From Sphingomonadales bacterium (GTDB lineage: Bacteria > Pseudomonadota > Alphaproteobacteria > Sphingomonadales > Sphingomonadaceae): 64,000 nt of DNA. The stretch lies in assembly GCA_027491235.1 (NCBI GenBank), contig JAIXWO010000022.1:372001-436000 (forward strand), given 5' to 3'. Positions 38,855-48,723 of the stretch are shown one piece after another; the stretch's first letter is position 1; the number at the start of each line of letters is the position of its first letter. The translations under genes were made by a program, and so were the position numbers. Under the pieces are notes generated by a model. The model was not told the DNA's origin. It searched no databases and was given only the letters and a program-made list of their open reading frames with translations.

Positions 38855-39501
38855 TGTCGCTCTTCCTCATTATCGCCGTGGGACTGGTCGTCCTTTTGGG
38901 CCTGTGGAAGGTGGCGCGCCTGTCGACCGGCGCTGCTCTTCTGGTGGGGGCCGCCTTGTCGCTTGGTCTGGTGGGCTATGCCCTTCAGGGCAGCCCCGCT
39001 TTGCCGTCTGCCCCTGTGGTACTGAAGCCGCAGGCCGCAGCGCCGATTGACGACGCCCAGCAGGCTTCGGGCGACCTCCTGGGTCGCTTTGGCGGCGAGG
39101 CTGAGGCGTTGAAGCAGGCGGAATCTTACTTCAGAATTGGTCGGCCTGACCTAGCCGCGCGCGTTCTTAAGCTGGGCCTGTCCAAAAACCGCAACAGCCC
39201 GGCGCTTTGGACGGGGCTGGGCAACGCATTTGTTGCGCATGACCGAGGCTTCCTCTCCCCCTCGGCCGAGTTTGCCTATAACAAGGCGCTGCGCCTCACT
39301 CCTGGGTATCCCGGGGCACTTTACTTCTATGCTGTCGCGCTTGCGGAGAATGGTCGGATAGAAGAGGCGCGTCCGCTTTTCGTATCATTGGTGGCTTCCA
39401 TGCCTCAGGACATGCCAATTCGGGCGCAACTCATGGCAGATCTAGAAAAGATGGGTGTCCTGAAACAAGGCGCCGAGGAACCAGCAGCACCGGTCAAATG
39501 A
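38854..39501 (+). CDS. ccmI: cytochrome c maturation protein CcmI, TPR domain
   Basis: 215 residues from the ATG at 38854. There are two membrane segments at the N-terminus (residues 2-20 and 25-45), a linker, then TPR-type helices (YFRIGRPDLAARVLKLGLSK, about 92-111; ALWTGLGNAFVAHDRG; YPGALYFYAVALAENGRIEE). CcmI is thought to present apocytochrome c to CcmFH. It is the last gene of the operon; a bulged stem-loop follows. Confidence 0.9.
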   Translation: MSLFLIIAVGLVVLLGLWKVARLSTGAALLVGAALSLGLVGYALQGSPALPSAPVVLKPQAAAPIDDAQQASGDLLGRFGGEAEALKQAESYFRIGRPDLAARVLKLGLSKNRNSPALWTGLGNAFVAHDRGFLSPSAEFAYNKALRLTPGYPGALYFYAVALAENGRIEEARPLFVSLVASMPQDMPIRAQLMADLEKMGVLKQGAEEPAAPVK

Positions 39502-39541
39502 TTTGCGGCGCTACCACCCCCGTGCTAGCGCGCCGCTAAAT
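39501..39541 (+). terminator. possible terminator of the ccm operon
   Basis: ATTTGCGGCGCTA (39501-39513) pairs with TAGC-GC-GCGCCGC-T-AAAT (to 39541) through 4, 7 and 2 bp with two small bulges. It begins at the last base of the ccmI stop. There is no T-run, so termination would be weak or factor-assisted. Confidence 0.4.
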
Positions 39542-39600
39542 CGCGTGCAGAGAACCGTGCATCCCATGCAAAATCAAGCTGCCTTCGGACGTTCTTGAAA

Positions 39601-41529
39601 ATGTCCAATTCCAACATCCCGAATCACGCTGCTGATCCGGAGGAGGGCGGCCATCAAAGCCACGGCCCTCTGCATAAGTTGATGATCGCGGCCATTGGCA
39701 TCGTCTATGGCGATATCGGCACCAGCCCGATTTACGCTTTTCGCGAAACCTTCGCCGGCCACCACCCGATCACGCCTGATCAACTGCATATCTATGGCGT
39801 GCTGAGCCTCATTTTTTGGTCGATGATGACGGTGGTGACGCTGAAGTACGTCACTGTCATTCTCCGCGCAGACAATAAGGGGGAAGGCGGCAGTCTGGCC
39901 CTGCTGGCGCTGATCAACCGGGAATCCTCCGGCAAAAGCTGGTCGGTGCCGATCGTGATGCTCGGGGTGTTTGCAACGGCTCTCTTCTACGGCGATTCTA
40001 TGATCACACCGGCTATGTCGGTTTTGTCCGCCGCTGAAGGTCTGACGGTCGTCAATCCAGCGATGCAGCCACTGGTTCTGCCGATTTCGGTGGCCATCCT
40101 TGTCGGACTATTCGCGATTCAGTCCCGCGGCACAGCGAAGGTTGGTGCGTTGTTTGGGCCGATCATGATCGCCTATTTCACAACGCTTGCCGTTCTGGGC
40201 CTAATGAAGATCGCGGAACTGCCGGAAATTTTGTGGTCATTGTCCCCAGTTCACGCCGTCAACTTTTTTGCCGATGACCCTCTGCGCGGATTTCTTGCGC
40301 TTGGGTCGGTCGTTCTGGCTGTGACAGGTGCAGAAGCACTTTATGCAGACATGGGCCATTTTGGCCGCCGGCCGATCCGGCTGTCTTGGCTCTGGATCGT
40401 GCTGCCCGGCCTGATGCTCAATTATCTGGGTCAGGGCGCCATGATTATGCAGCTTTCCCCAGCCGAAGCAGGGGAGGCAATCAGAAATCCGTTCTTCCTG
40501 CTTGCTCCTGAAGACTTCCGCCTCGCACTCGTCCTCCTCGCCATGCTCGCGACGATTATTGCAAGCCAAGCCGTCATTTCCGGGGCATTTTCGCTTACGC
40601 AGCAGGCAATCCAGTTGGGCTTTATGCCACGTTTGCGCATCCAGCATACGAGCGAGAGCGCCGCCGGCCAGATCTACATACCCGTCATCAACTGGGCGCT
40701 CATGGTGGCGGTCATTGTGCTCGTTCTCCAGTTTGGCAGTTCAAGCAATTTGGCTTCGGCTTATGGTATTGCGGTGACGGGGGCGATGTTCATCGACACC
40801 TGCCTTCTGGCCGTGCTGCTGCTCAGCATCTGGAAATGGAACCGCTGGTACATTGTCCCGCTGCTCGCTTTGTTCTTCATTGTAGACACGGCTTACTTCA
40901 CAGCGAACCTGACGAAGGTGCCGTCGGGCGGCTGGGTGCCGCTAGTCATTGGTCTTATCATTTTCACCTTCCTCACGACATGGTCGCGTGGACGTAAGCT
41001 GATGATGGAACGCATGCGTGAAGCCGCGATGCCTGTGAAGGTATTCATTAGCTCCGCCGTCAATTCGGCGACCCGCGTTCCGGGCACCGCTGTGTTCATG
41101 ACATCAACGCCCGATGGTGTGCCGCACGCTTTGCTGCACAATTTGAAGCACAACAAGATCATTCATGAGCGCGTTATCCTGCTGACGGTCCAGATTCCCG
41201 GCGTGCCCTATGTTGATCAGGACAAGCGCTGCAAGATGGAAGATCTGGGGCAGGGCTTCCACCGCCTCATCCTAAAGTTTGGCTTCATGGAAGAGCCGGA
41301 TGTGCCGGCAGCTCTGGCTGGGATCACGGCCTGCGGCCCGCCCATCAAGATGATGGACACCAGCTTCTTCCTCGCCCGGCAGACGCTGCTGCCGTCGTCA
41401 CGCCCCGGCATGGCAATCTGGCGGGAAAAGTTGTTTTCATGGATGCTGCGCAACGCGGAAAGTGCGATGGAGTTCTTCCGTCTGCCAACCAACCGCGTGG
41501 TGGAGCTTGGCAGTCAGGTCGAAATTTGA
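39601..41529 (+). CDS. kup: potassium uptake protein Kup
   Basis: An inner-membrane potassium:proton symporter of the KUP/HAK/KT family, 642 residues from the ATG at 39601 (a TTG two codons earlier is possible). The family signature is [18 protein letters not shown] (about 33-50), and [21 protein letters not shown] and [13 protein letters not shown] follow. Twelve membrane segments run to about residue 455, followed by a cytoplasmic tail of about 185 residues. Its stop is overlapped by a TTG start of the next gene. Confidence 0.95.
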   Translation: MSNSNIPNHAADPEEGGHQSHGPLHKLMIAAIGIVYGDIGTSPIYAFRETFAGHHPITPDQLHIYGVLSLIFWSMMTVVTLKYVTVILRADNKGEGGSLALLALINRESSGKSWSVPIVMLGVFATALFYGDSMITPAMSVLSAAEGLTVVNPAMQPLVLPISVAILVGLFAIQSRGTAKVGALFGPIMIAYFTTLAVLGLMKIAELPEILWSLSPVHAVNFFADDPLRGFLALGSVVLAVTGAEALYADMGHFGRRPIRLSWLWIVLPGLMLNYLGQGAMIMQLSPAEAGEAIRNPFFLLAPEDFRLALVLLAMLATIIASQAVISGAFSLTQQAIQLGFMPRLRIQHTSESAAGQIYIPVINWALMVAVIVLVLQFGSSSNLASAYGIAVTGAMFIDTCLLAVLLLSIWKWNRWYIVPLLALFFIVDTAYFTANLTKVPSGGWVPLVIGLIIFTFLTTWSRGRKLMMERMREAAMPVKVFISSAVNSATRVPGTAVFMTSTPDGVPHALLHNLKHNKIIHERVILLTVQIPGVPYVDQDKRCKMEDLGQGFHRLILKFGFMEEPDVPAALAGITACGPPIKMMDTSFFLARQTLLPSSRPGMAIWREKLFSWMLRNAESAMEFFRLPTNRVVELGSQVEI

Positions 41530-42080
41530 TCGACGCGCCGGACGCGCCACGGCGGGCGGTTCCGCTGATTGTGACGGCGCTGATGGGGGATGCTGATTTC
41601 GCCTATTTTGATGGGCTGAGGCGACATCACTATCCGTCCGACCGCAACGTGTTGCGCGCGCATCTGACGCTGTTTCATCACCTGCCGATGTCTATTGAGC
41701 ACGAGTTGTCGACCCATATTCGTCAAGTCACGAAAGATGTCGCACCTCAAGCGTCGCTCACAGGTCTCATGTCGCTGGGGCGTGGCGTGGCGTTCCGAGT
41801 ACGCAGTGATGAGCTAGACGCTATTCGCGCCGAAATAGCAGATCGCTTTGCACCACTCCTCATCCCGCAGGATAAAGCCGGATGGCGCCCGCATGTGACC
41901 GTTCAGAACAAAGTCGAGCCGCCTGTTGCGCGCACCCTAATGGCGGAACTTGAACTTGGCTTCCAGCCGCGCACGATGCAGATCGCGGGCCTTGCCATCT
42001 GGCACTATTTGGGCGGGCCATGGCAACTGTCCGGGGCATGGCGTTTTGGAAGTGGCCATCCGATGCGCGCACCCGGTTGA
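41526..42080 (+). CDS. 2'-5' RNA ligase / 2H phosphoesterase-family protein
   Basis: 184 residues starting from TTG 41526, which overlaps the kup TGA (TTGATC). The two HxT motifs of the 2H phosphoesterase fold are AHLTLFH (about 43) and PHVTVQNK (about 126). Such proteins cleave or form 2'-5' or cyclic phosphodiester bonds in RNA or nucleotides; the substrate is unknown. The longer frame from 41439 lies inside kup. Coupling to kup looks positional rather than functional. Confidence 0.85.
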   Translation: MIDAPDAPRRAVPLIVTALMGDADFAYFDGLRRHHYPSDRNVLRAHLTLFHHLPMSIEHELSTHIRQVTKDVAPQASLTGLMSLGRGVAFRVRSDELDAIRAEIADRFAPLLIPQDKAGWRPHVTVQNKVEPPVARTLMAELELGFQPRTMQIAGLAIWHYLGGPWQLSGAWRFGSGHPMRAPG

Positions 42081-42135
42081 CCCAAAGCGTAACGCTGCTT
42101 ATAGGCGCGCTTCCCGACGCGTTTCGGACGTTTGG

Positions 42136-42212
42136 GGCGGAGTAGCTCAGCTGGTTAGAGCAGCGGAATCATAATCCGCGTGTCGGGGGTTCGAGTCCCT
42201 CCTCCGCTACCA
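42136..42212 (+). tRNA. tRNA with CAT anticodon, probably elongator Met
   Basis: A 77-nt cloverleaf with CCA encoded. The acceptor is GGCGGAG/CTCCGCT (first pair G-U), the anticodon arm is GCGGA-ATCATAA-TCCGC, and the T-arm is GGGGG-TTCGAGT-CCCTC. CAT occurs in elongator Met, initiator Met and lysidine-modified Ile2 tRNAs. The paired first acceptor position argues against the initiator. Ile2 cannot be fully excluded. Confidence 0.9.
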
Positions 42213-42385
42213 AAACCCTAGATCCCAGAAAGCCCGATCGAGTCCCTTGCAGTGGTGTTATGGGCGCTCATCTTCGTATTCTTTAGTTCGCAGCGGATGT
42301 ATCGGCTGAACGAACATGAATCCCGATTAACCATATACCAAGCTTCTCCCATTATCGTGCACAGGCCACTCAGATTGAAGCCAGC

Positions 42386-44392
42386 ATGAAAACCACTGCA
42401 CCCGTTGAACAGTCGATCACATCTCCGCCTGCTGTGGCAGGAAGTACGCTTTCGACATTGGTTGCAATGATTCCAGCGTCGGTGATGCTGACTGTGGCTC
42501 TGGTCGAATTGGTCTTGGCGAACCGCAAATATGGTCTTTTCACAGGCGGATTCGGGCAGTCGCGCGCCGTTGACAGCTTGCCAGAAATGGCGCTGTTCTT
42601 TGCCGGCTACGCAGCTGCAATGGCTTTACTTGGTGTTGCAGGATGGGCATTTGCGTGCCGGCTGGCTCGAGGCAAACCGGGTTGGATCGCGTCCTACTTC
42701 TTCATCCTGACGAATGGAATTTTGTTCTGTGGCCTGCTCGCTGCTCAGTACCAATTGCATTCCTATTTCAGCGACGCTGTCAGTTTTGCGCTGGTCAAGC
42801 AGCTCGGGGGCGGGAGTCTTGTAGACGCAATCAAGTACGGATTGAGCGAGATTGGAATCGCTGGGCTGGCGGCTGTAGGGGTCACGTTGGCTGCATGGCT
42901 GCTTTGGAGGCAGTTGGCGCGGTTCATGCCGGCCAACAGCCCGTCTGCCAGAGGACCGGGATACGGCGTGGCCGCAGCCAGTGTGATACTGTTTCTCGGA
43001 ACTGCCTATGCAGTTCCGCGCAGCGGATCAGACGCCGCCTTTGGCTTGAATCGCACCATTGCCTGGCAGGGCATGACCCGGTTGCTCAATTTTGCCAGTG
43101 ATCTGGATGGCGACGGCTACGGTGTTTTCTCGACCCAATATGATGCTGCACCGTTCGATCCAGCCCGCCATCCGCTCGCGCTCGATGTTCCTGGCAATGG
43201 AGTCGATGAGGACGGCTTTGGCGGCGATCTTGAATTGGTGCCCGTGCCGGCACCGCTTCCGAAACAGAATTTCACTGGCCACCGGCCAAATGTGGTTGTG
43301 GTTGTGCTCGAATCCCTTCGCCAGGACGTGATCGGCAAGCGGATCGGGGGGCGGCCGGTTGCCCCCAATCTTGAACGCTTGGCAGCTCAAGGCAGCATCG
43401 CGGCCCCGGCCTACAGTCATGTCGGGTTTACGACTGAGTCTCTGAAATCTCTCTTCTCTGGGCAGCTTGTGCCATCGTCGCGCGCACCGTCACTCTTCCG
43501 TGATTTCAAGGCGAGCGGCTATCGCATTGGCGTTTTTTCGGGCCAGCCTGAAGATTTCGGCGACATCTCCGCGACCGTCGGCATGCGTGAGTCCGCCGAT
43601 GTTCATGTCGATGCATTGACGCTGCAGGAGAAGCGGGCTTTCAGCTTCGCGGCAAAGGGATCGCTTCTCGTGGCGGAACGCTATCTTCTTGATGCGTTCG
43701 ACCGCACTATGGGCAAGCAGCCCTGGACTGAGCCGCACTTCCTCTATTTCAATTTTCAGTCGGCACACTTTCCATATTACCATGATGGCGTGAAACTGCG
43801 GTTCACACAAAGACCGCTTGATCGAGGGGATATGACTCAGGAGCGGGCGAAGGATGTCCAACTGACATACTGGAACGCGGTCGCAGAGGCCGATGCATGG
43901 CTGGGTCAGGTCATCTCTCGGCTCAAGGCGCTCGGTGTCTGGGACGATACCGTTCTGCTGGTCACGGGCGACCATGGCGAAGACCTTTTTGAGGACGGTT
44001 TTCTCGGGCACGGACACATCATCAATGCCCGCCAGAACGGGACTGTGGTGGTCACAAATCGCCCCGGTCTTCTGCCAAATGCACCCGTGTCGCTGTCTGA
44101 CTATCGGGCGTTTCTTGTTGCAGCGATCAAACGCGAAGCGGCCGCGCGGCCAGCCGCTGTGCCCTTTATGCACATTGGCCCGCTGGAAAGGCCAACAGCC
44201 ATCGGCATGGCGGGTGCTGGCAGGACACTGACGAGCCTCCGGCTCGACACGGGAGAGGTCTGCTTTGTTGAGCAAGGCCGCTGCGCTCCGTATGGCGCTT
44301 TGAACCTTACAGACCGGTCACGCGTTGATGCCGTTGTTGCTCGATGGGGTAGCGAACGCTGGCGGCAGCACACGATCCAAATGCATCGCTGA
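42386..44392 (+). CDS. LTA-synthase/sulfatase-family membrane enzyme
   Basis: 668 residues. Five membrane segments lie in the first 210 residues, followed by an alkaline-phosphatase-superfamily domain facing the periplasm. Metal and catalytic motifs are VVVVVLESLRQDV (about 306), the likely Thr nucleophile in SHVGFTTESLKSLFSG (about 348), and VTGDHGEDLFEDGFLGHGH (about 528-546). This layout is that of phosphoglycerol or phosphoethanolamine transferases and related sulfatases, so it probably modifies a lipid or envelope glycan. A DxDxDG-like stretch near residue 236 (DLDGDGYG) could bind calcium. It lies upstream of the CHAT/TPS operon on the same strand, separated by about 460 bp. Confidence 0.85.
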   Translation: MKTTAPVEQSITSPPAVAGSTLSTLVAMIPASVMLTVALVELVLANRKYGLFTGGFGQSRAVDSLPEMALFFAGYAAAMALLGVAGWAFACRLARGKPGWIASYFFILTNGILFCGLLAAQYQLHSYFSDAVSFALVKQLGGGSLVDAIKYGLSEIGIAGLAAVGVTLAAWLLWRQLARFMPANSPSARGPGYGVAAASVILFLGTAYAVPRSGSDAAFGLNRTIAWQGMTRLLNFASDLDGDGYGVFSTQYDAAPFDPARHPLALDVPGNGVDEDGFGGDLELVPVPAPLPKQNFTGHRPNVVVVVLESLRQDVIGKRIGGRPVAPNLERLAAQGSIAAPAYSHVGFTTESLKSLFSGQLVPSSRAPSLFRDFKASGYRIGVFSGQPEDFGDISATVGMRESADVHVDALTLQEKRAFSFAAKGSLLVAERYLLDAFDRTMGKQPWTEPHFLYFNFQSAHFPYYHDGVKLRFTQRPLDRGDMTQERAKDVQLTYWNAVAEADAWLGQVISRLKALGVWDDTVLLVTGDHGEDLFEDGFLGHGHIINARQNGTVVVTNRPGLLPNAPVSLSDYRAFLVAAIKREAAARPAAVPFMHIGPLERPTAIGMAGAGRTLTSLRLDTGEVCFVEQGRCAPYGALNLTDRSRVDAVVARWGSERWRQHTIQMHR

Positions 44393-44854
44393 GGCTCGCT
44401 GCCTGCGGCAACTGGGGTAGAGCTGTGTCGTCGTAGATTGCCATATTGGGGGATACACTAGGCGATGACTCGATTGGGGAGCCTAAAAGCCAAACCGTCG
44501 TAACAATGGCGTGGGTCTCATTGTTCGAGTCTCTCCTTCGCGATCTCTCAATTTAGCCATGGCCAGCAGCGGGCCTGCCTGGTCCTATTCATATCCAGTT
44601 TCGTTCTAATTCAATTGCACCACTCTGGTTTGGTGTTTTGCCTGATAACTTAGTTTTCCGCCCTAATCTTTGATATTGCGCTGGTTTCTTGCAACCAGTC
44701 TGGCCGCGAAAGATCGCGCGTCAGCGCGAATTTGTGCGAGAGGTCTCCTTAGTGCGGGGCGCTCTGGCAATTGGTGAACCCTGTTGATCGGTCTGTTCCC
44801 GCTTTTCCGGCATTCTAGCCGAAGTCGGGTTTGAATTTGCGGGTTTGGGGGCAA
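44393..44854 (+). other. intergenic leader upstream of the CHAT/TPS/cyclase operon
   Basis: No coding frame of any likelihood was seen. The region is less G+C-rich than its surroundings. Two short perfect hairpins lie in the second half: CTGGTT/AACCAG (44681-44698, 6-nt loop) and TCGCGC/GCGCGA (44714-44729, 4-nt loop). A promoter for the operon must lie here or further upstream, but no confident -35/-10 pair was found. Confidence 0.5.
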
Positions 44855-47800
44855 ATGCGGTTGGGCAGCGGGCAAGGTTGGCTTGATTTGAAAGGGATCG
44901 GGGCGTTGGCGCTCCGGCGGATCGTCGGCGACGTGGAGCGCTGCCTTTTTGCCAGCGGTCGCATCCGCCTTTTGCGGATGGTCGGCCATGCGCTTCTTGC
45001 GCTCATGGCTTTTGGTGGGTCGACCCATGTCCGCGCGGCGACGGACGCAGCGCAGCCATTTTCGGTCAAGACGTTGGTCGGTGAGGATTGCGCGACCCGG
45101 GCAAGCGAAACTGCGCCGCTGGCGAGGATACTCCCTTCAGATATTGTCCTTCAATGCGCCGGTATTGAAAGCGGCAGCCTGACCTTCGCGCTCGTCGGCA
45201 GCCAAAGCGGAAGTCTGGCCGAGCTGTTCGCTTCGAGCCGCCAGCGTAATCTTATCGATAAGAGACTTGAATGCGAACCAGGTCGGCTGGCGAAAGACGG
45301 CGCGTTCGATGTGCTGACGTTCGCCTGTCGGCAGCGCAGCGATGGTTGGCCGATTGTCGTTCTGACACGCGTTGAGGATACGGTTCTTCGTGTAGCCGAA
45401 GGTTCGGCCTCCGCTTATCCAGCGTTGCGTCGTCTGCTTGGACTTTCGGACCTGACGGGGTCTGATAGCGAAAAAGCGAACCTCGTTCGGGCACTCTGGG
45501 CGCTTCCCATCAAGATTGGCAGTGGGGCCGATCAAACTGCGATCAAGGCTTTGCTCCGGCAGGCGCGGACCGCATCCGGCCAGTCTGACTATGGCGTGGC
45601 CGAGGCGGGCTTCAGGCGCGCTCTCGAACTGCAGATCCGTATCTTCGGGGAAGATGACCTCGCGACCAATGATATTCTTATGGATTTGGCGATGTCCGTC
45701 AGCGCGCAGGGCCGCCATGACGAGGCAGAGGCGCTGCTCAATCGCGCTGCGCTGATTGTTGAAAAGTCCCCCAAGGCTGCGGATCGCGCACGCTTGACCG
45801 CCTATCGAGCCTTTATCGCGGCAAACAAGCGGGACTATGACGCTGCTTTGGTGCAGGCGCGTGCATCAACGGTGCAATGGCGTGACATCGCTGCCAAAGC
45901 AGCGTCGACCGGCGCGTTGCCGGGGATGCCATCTGCGGGTGGATCAGCCGAGGCGGAGGCCGAGCTTTCCATGGCATTGAACCTGGAAGCGAGCATGCTG
46001 CTCCGCACAGGAGACGTGACGAGCGCCTATGCCAGCGTGGGAGAAGCCATGCTGGGCATTAAAAAGGCAGAGGGTGAACCACGCTGGTGGGAAGCGGACA
46101 TTCTGGTCACGCTTGGTAATGTCAGTAGCGCTCAGGGGCGCCTTTCTGCGGCGGAAGCTTATCTGAAGCGCGCCCTTGCGATCCGACAGCAGGTTTTTGG
46201 GGAGGGTGTGGCCACTCTGCAGGCGCGCATCGCCCTGGCCCGCGCCTATCAGGCGGAGCACATGAGTGTTTCGTCTATCATCGTGTTTCGTGAGGCCATG
46301 GCCGTCGCTAAAACGCTTCCGAAGGCCAGCGTTCCGTTTAGCGCTGAGGACATCATTCCCTTTTTCGATGCGGTCGCAGACGAAGCGGCGCGTTATGAAG
46401 ATCCAATGGCGCGGCTCGGACTATATGCCGAAGTCTTTGACGCTGTGCAGTTGACGCGCTCGCCGCTTTTTGATCGGTCCATGGCGCTTACATCTGCACG
46501 GCGATCCGCGGGTGATCCAGAACTGGCGGCGCTCCTGCGTCAGTTGGAAACCGCGACCCAGAAAGAGCGGGAACTGCGCGTTCAACTGGCGACCGAACAA
46601 TCGCTGCTCGTGCAAGAACGGAGCGCCGCTGCCGAGGATCAGTATTCAGCCGACATTGCCGCTCAAGGGAAGGTGATCTCTGATCTACGTCAAGATCTGG
46701 CCAAGCGGTTTCCAAACTTTGCGTCAATGACAGATGTGGTTGTTCCAAAGCTGGACGACGTACGTAGCCGTCTGCGACAGGATGAAGGGCTCCTGTCCTT
46801 TGTCATTGGGCGGGACCGGTCCTTCGCCCAGTTGATGACGAAGGATGGCATTTCCCTCGTCGCCATTCCGGCAGGGGAGGCGGCACTGCAAGAGGCGGTC
46901 GCGCGGCTGCGGCGTGGGCTGGAAATTCAAGGAAGAAGTGTCAACGACTTTGACCTTGAAGCGGCCCATGATTTGTACACGACCCTGTTTGGCGGGCTTT
47001 CCGCGGAACTAGCGCAGATTAAACGGCTTGTTGTGGTTCCATCGGGTCCATTGGCGAACCTGCCTTTTGCGTTGCTCGTCACCCAGCCGCCGCAGGCCAA
47101 CCAGTATAACAGTGCGCGCTGGCTGGTGAAGGAACTGAACGTTTCCTACAGCCCGACGATCGCCAGCTTCGTTGCGCTCCGCTCCACGCGTCTTACAGGC
47201 ACCCATGCCCGCACTCTGCTGGCCTTTGGGAACCCTGTTCTGGCCCCACCCAGCGTGGTGCGGCAGTTGGCGCCGGTTGAGGTGAAGCTTGGAAATGATT
47301 GCGGCGCGAATGGCATCGTGCCTGCGTCACTCCTTCGCTCCCTTTCGTCTTTGCCAGATACGGAGCGGGAAATTGGAGAAGTCGCCCGGATCCTAAGGGC
47401 GGACAAGAAGGACGTTCTGCTGGGCGCGCAAGCGAATGAGGCCGCATTCCGCGACCGCAATTTGGCCGATTATCGAATTCTCTATTTTGCGACGCACGGT
47501 TTGTTGCCAAGCGAGCTCAAATGTCAGGCGCAACCCGGTGTTGTGCTGACACCGCCGGCGCAGACACCAAAGTTCGCTGAGCTTGATGGGCTTCTGGATG
47601 CCAGTGAGATTTCCAGCCTGTCTATTCCGGCCGACCTTGTTGTGCTGTCGGCGTGCAATACTGCCGCGTCTGGAAAGGCCAATGGCGGTGAATCGCTTTC
47701 TGGTCTGGCCTCCGCCTTCTTTCAGGCAGGCGCGCGAAGCTTAGTCGTTTCTCACTGGCAAGTCCCATCAGCTGCAACCAGCGCGCTGATGGCTGCAATG

Positions 47801-47968
47801 TTCAACGTCATGGGTGAGGCAAAAGCGACTTCGGTCGACGAGGCTTTGCAGGCAGCACAGGCGCGTCTCTTCAACAATCCGGAGACGGCGCATCCCTTCT
47901 TCTGGGCCGCGTTCGTCGTCATCGGGGATGGTTTAACGACACCTCTTTCAGAAGAGGCGAAGCAATGA
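44855..47968 (+). CDS. TPR-CHAT domain protein (caspase-like), probably exported
   Basis: About 1037 residues from the ATG at 44855; TTG 44831, GTG 44933 and ATG 44978 are other starts. The later ones would give a signal peptide, since RMVGHALLALMAFGG followed by VRAA looks like a leader. TPR-type repeats cover about residues 230-470 (for example AEAYLKRALAIRQQVFGEG). A coiled coil lies near 560-640. The C-terminal CHAT domain has its catalytic His in YFATHGLL (about 881) and Cys in VLSACNTA (about 934), so the dyad is intact. CHAT proteins are caspase-like proteases or scaffolds. First gene of an eight-gene coupled run; the stop overlaps the next start (ATGA). Confidence 0.9.
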   Translation: MRLGSGQGWLDLKGIGALALRRIVGDVERCLFASGRIRLLRMVGHALLALMAFGGSTHVRAATDAAQPFSVKTLVGEDCATRASETAPLARILPSDIVLQCAGIESGSLTFALVGSQSGSLAELFASSRQRNLIDKRLECEPGRLAKDGAFDVLTFACRQRSDGWPIVVLTRVEDTVLRVAEGSASAYPALRRLLGLSDLTGSDSEKANLVRALWALPIKIGSGADQTAIKALLRQARTASGQSDYGVAEAGFRRALELQIRIFGEDDLATNDILMDLAMSVSAQGRHDEAEALLNRAALIVEKSPKAADRARLTAYRAFIAANKRDYDAALVQARASTVQWRDIAAKAASTGALPGMPSAGGSAEAEAELSMALNLEASMLLRTGDVTSAYASVGEAMLGIKKAEGEPRWWEADILVTLGNVSSAQGRLSAAEAYLKRALAIRQQVFGEGVATLQARIALARAYQAEHMSVSSIIVFREAMAVAKTLPKASVPFSAEDIIPFFDAVADEAARYEDPMARLGLYAEVFDAVQLTRSPLFDRSMALTSARRSAGDPELAALLRQLETATQKERELRVQLATEQSLLVQERSAAAEDQYSADIAAQGKVISDLRQDLAKRFPNFASMTDVVVPKLDDVRSRLRQDEGLLSFVIGRDRSFAQLMTKDGISLVAIPAGEAALQEAVARLRRGLEIQGRSVNDFDLEAAHDLYTTLFGGLSAELAQIKRLVVVPSGPLANLPFALLVTQPPQANQYNSARWLVKELNVSYSPTIASFVALRSTRLTGTHARTLLAFGNPVLAPPSVVRQLAPVEVKLGNDCGANGIVPASLLRSLSSLPDTEREIGEVARILRADKKDVLLGAQANEAAFRDRNLADYRILYFATHGLLPSELKCQAQPGVVLTPPAQTPKFAELDGLLDASEISSLSIPADLVVLSACNTAASGKANGGESLSGLASAFFQAGARSLVVSHWQVPSAATSALMAAMFNVMGEAKATSVDEALQAAQARLFNNPETAHPFFWAAFVVIGDGLTTPLSEEAKQ

Positions 47969-48723
47969 CCCTGGTCCGGACTTATTTGTCGCTGGCAGTT
48001 GGCAGTCTCCTATCTGCCCAAGCCTGTCTTGCGGCCCCCATGACCGTCGTTGAAGCACGTGGTGGAGGACTTCGTCCCGGCATGCGCGTCGACAGTGCGG
48101 CAAAAATCCAGTTGAAGGATGGGGAGCGGGTAACGATCATCGGAGCGGATGGCCGTGCCGTGACGCTCCGCGGGGTCTATGCCGGCGTGATTGCCAAGGG
48201 CGGCGGCGGGACGCAGAACCCGCGCGCGGCGCTCGCCGCACTTATTTCCACGCGCAATGACCGGGCAAGCCAAGTCGGGGCTGTGCGCGCAGGTGCCAAT
48301 GCAGCGCCTCTGCCGGATCCTTGGCTCATTGATATCTCCCGCCCCGGTGCCCGCTGTATTCGGGAGGGGGAGCGCCCCGTCTGGTGGCGTCCTGACGCGA
48401 CTGAGCAGACCCCGTTCACAGTCTATCCGATTGACCGATCCTGGCGGGCTGACTTCGCTTGGCAGTCCGGGCAGGACCGGATGCTTGCGCCCGACCTTGC
48501 CAAACTGGACGGCGTGAAAACCTTCCTGATCGCTGTACCCGGGCAAGACAATGCCATCAGCATCAACATGATCCCCAAGGACGTGACAGACCCCTTGGTG
48601 CTTAGTTCGTGGATGCTGGAAAAGGCCTGTGTGCAGCAGGCGGATGCCTATTTTCGCATGATCCAGAAGGATCTCGATCAGCCCCAATCCCCACCGGCGC
48701 TTTCTGCAAGGACTTCTGAATGA
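47965..48723 (+). CDS. exported protein of unknown function
   Basis: 252 residues with a signal peptide (VRTYLSLAVGSLLSAQACLAA, cleavage likely after ACLAA). The mature part begins with a beta-rich stretch, LRPGMRVDSAAKIQLKDGER then TIIGADGRAVTLRG, which resembles FecR-like or LysM-adjacent surface domains. Two cysteines far apart (PGARCIRE and LEKACVQQ) may form a disulfide. No enzyme motif is seen. It lies between the CHAT and CHASE2-cyclase genes with 4-bp overlaps on both sides, so it probably works with them in the periplasm. That role is inference. Confidence 0.8.
   Translation: MTLVRTYLSLAVGSLLSAQACLAAPMTVVEARGGGLRPGMRVDSAAKIQLKDGERVTIIGADGRAVTLRGVYAGVIAKGGGGTQNPRAALAALISTRNDRASQVGAVRAGANAAPLPDPWLIDISRPGARCIREGERPVWWRPDATEQTPFTVYPIDRSWRADFAWQSGQDRMLAPDLAKLDGVKTFLIAVPGQDNAISINMIPKDVTDPLVLSSWMLEKACVQQADAYFRMIQKDLDQPQSPPALSARTSE

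Noticed and set aside
42335-42350. CtrA site upstream of the LTA-synthase-like gene
   Set aside because: Only the left half TTAACCAT matches; the right half is CCAA instead of TTAA.
44530-44560. T-loop-like TTCGAGT in the operon leader, possible tRNA remnant
   Set aside because: The flanking bases do not pair as a T-stem and no acceptor or anticodon arm is present.
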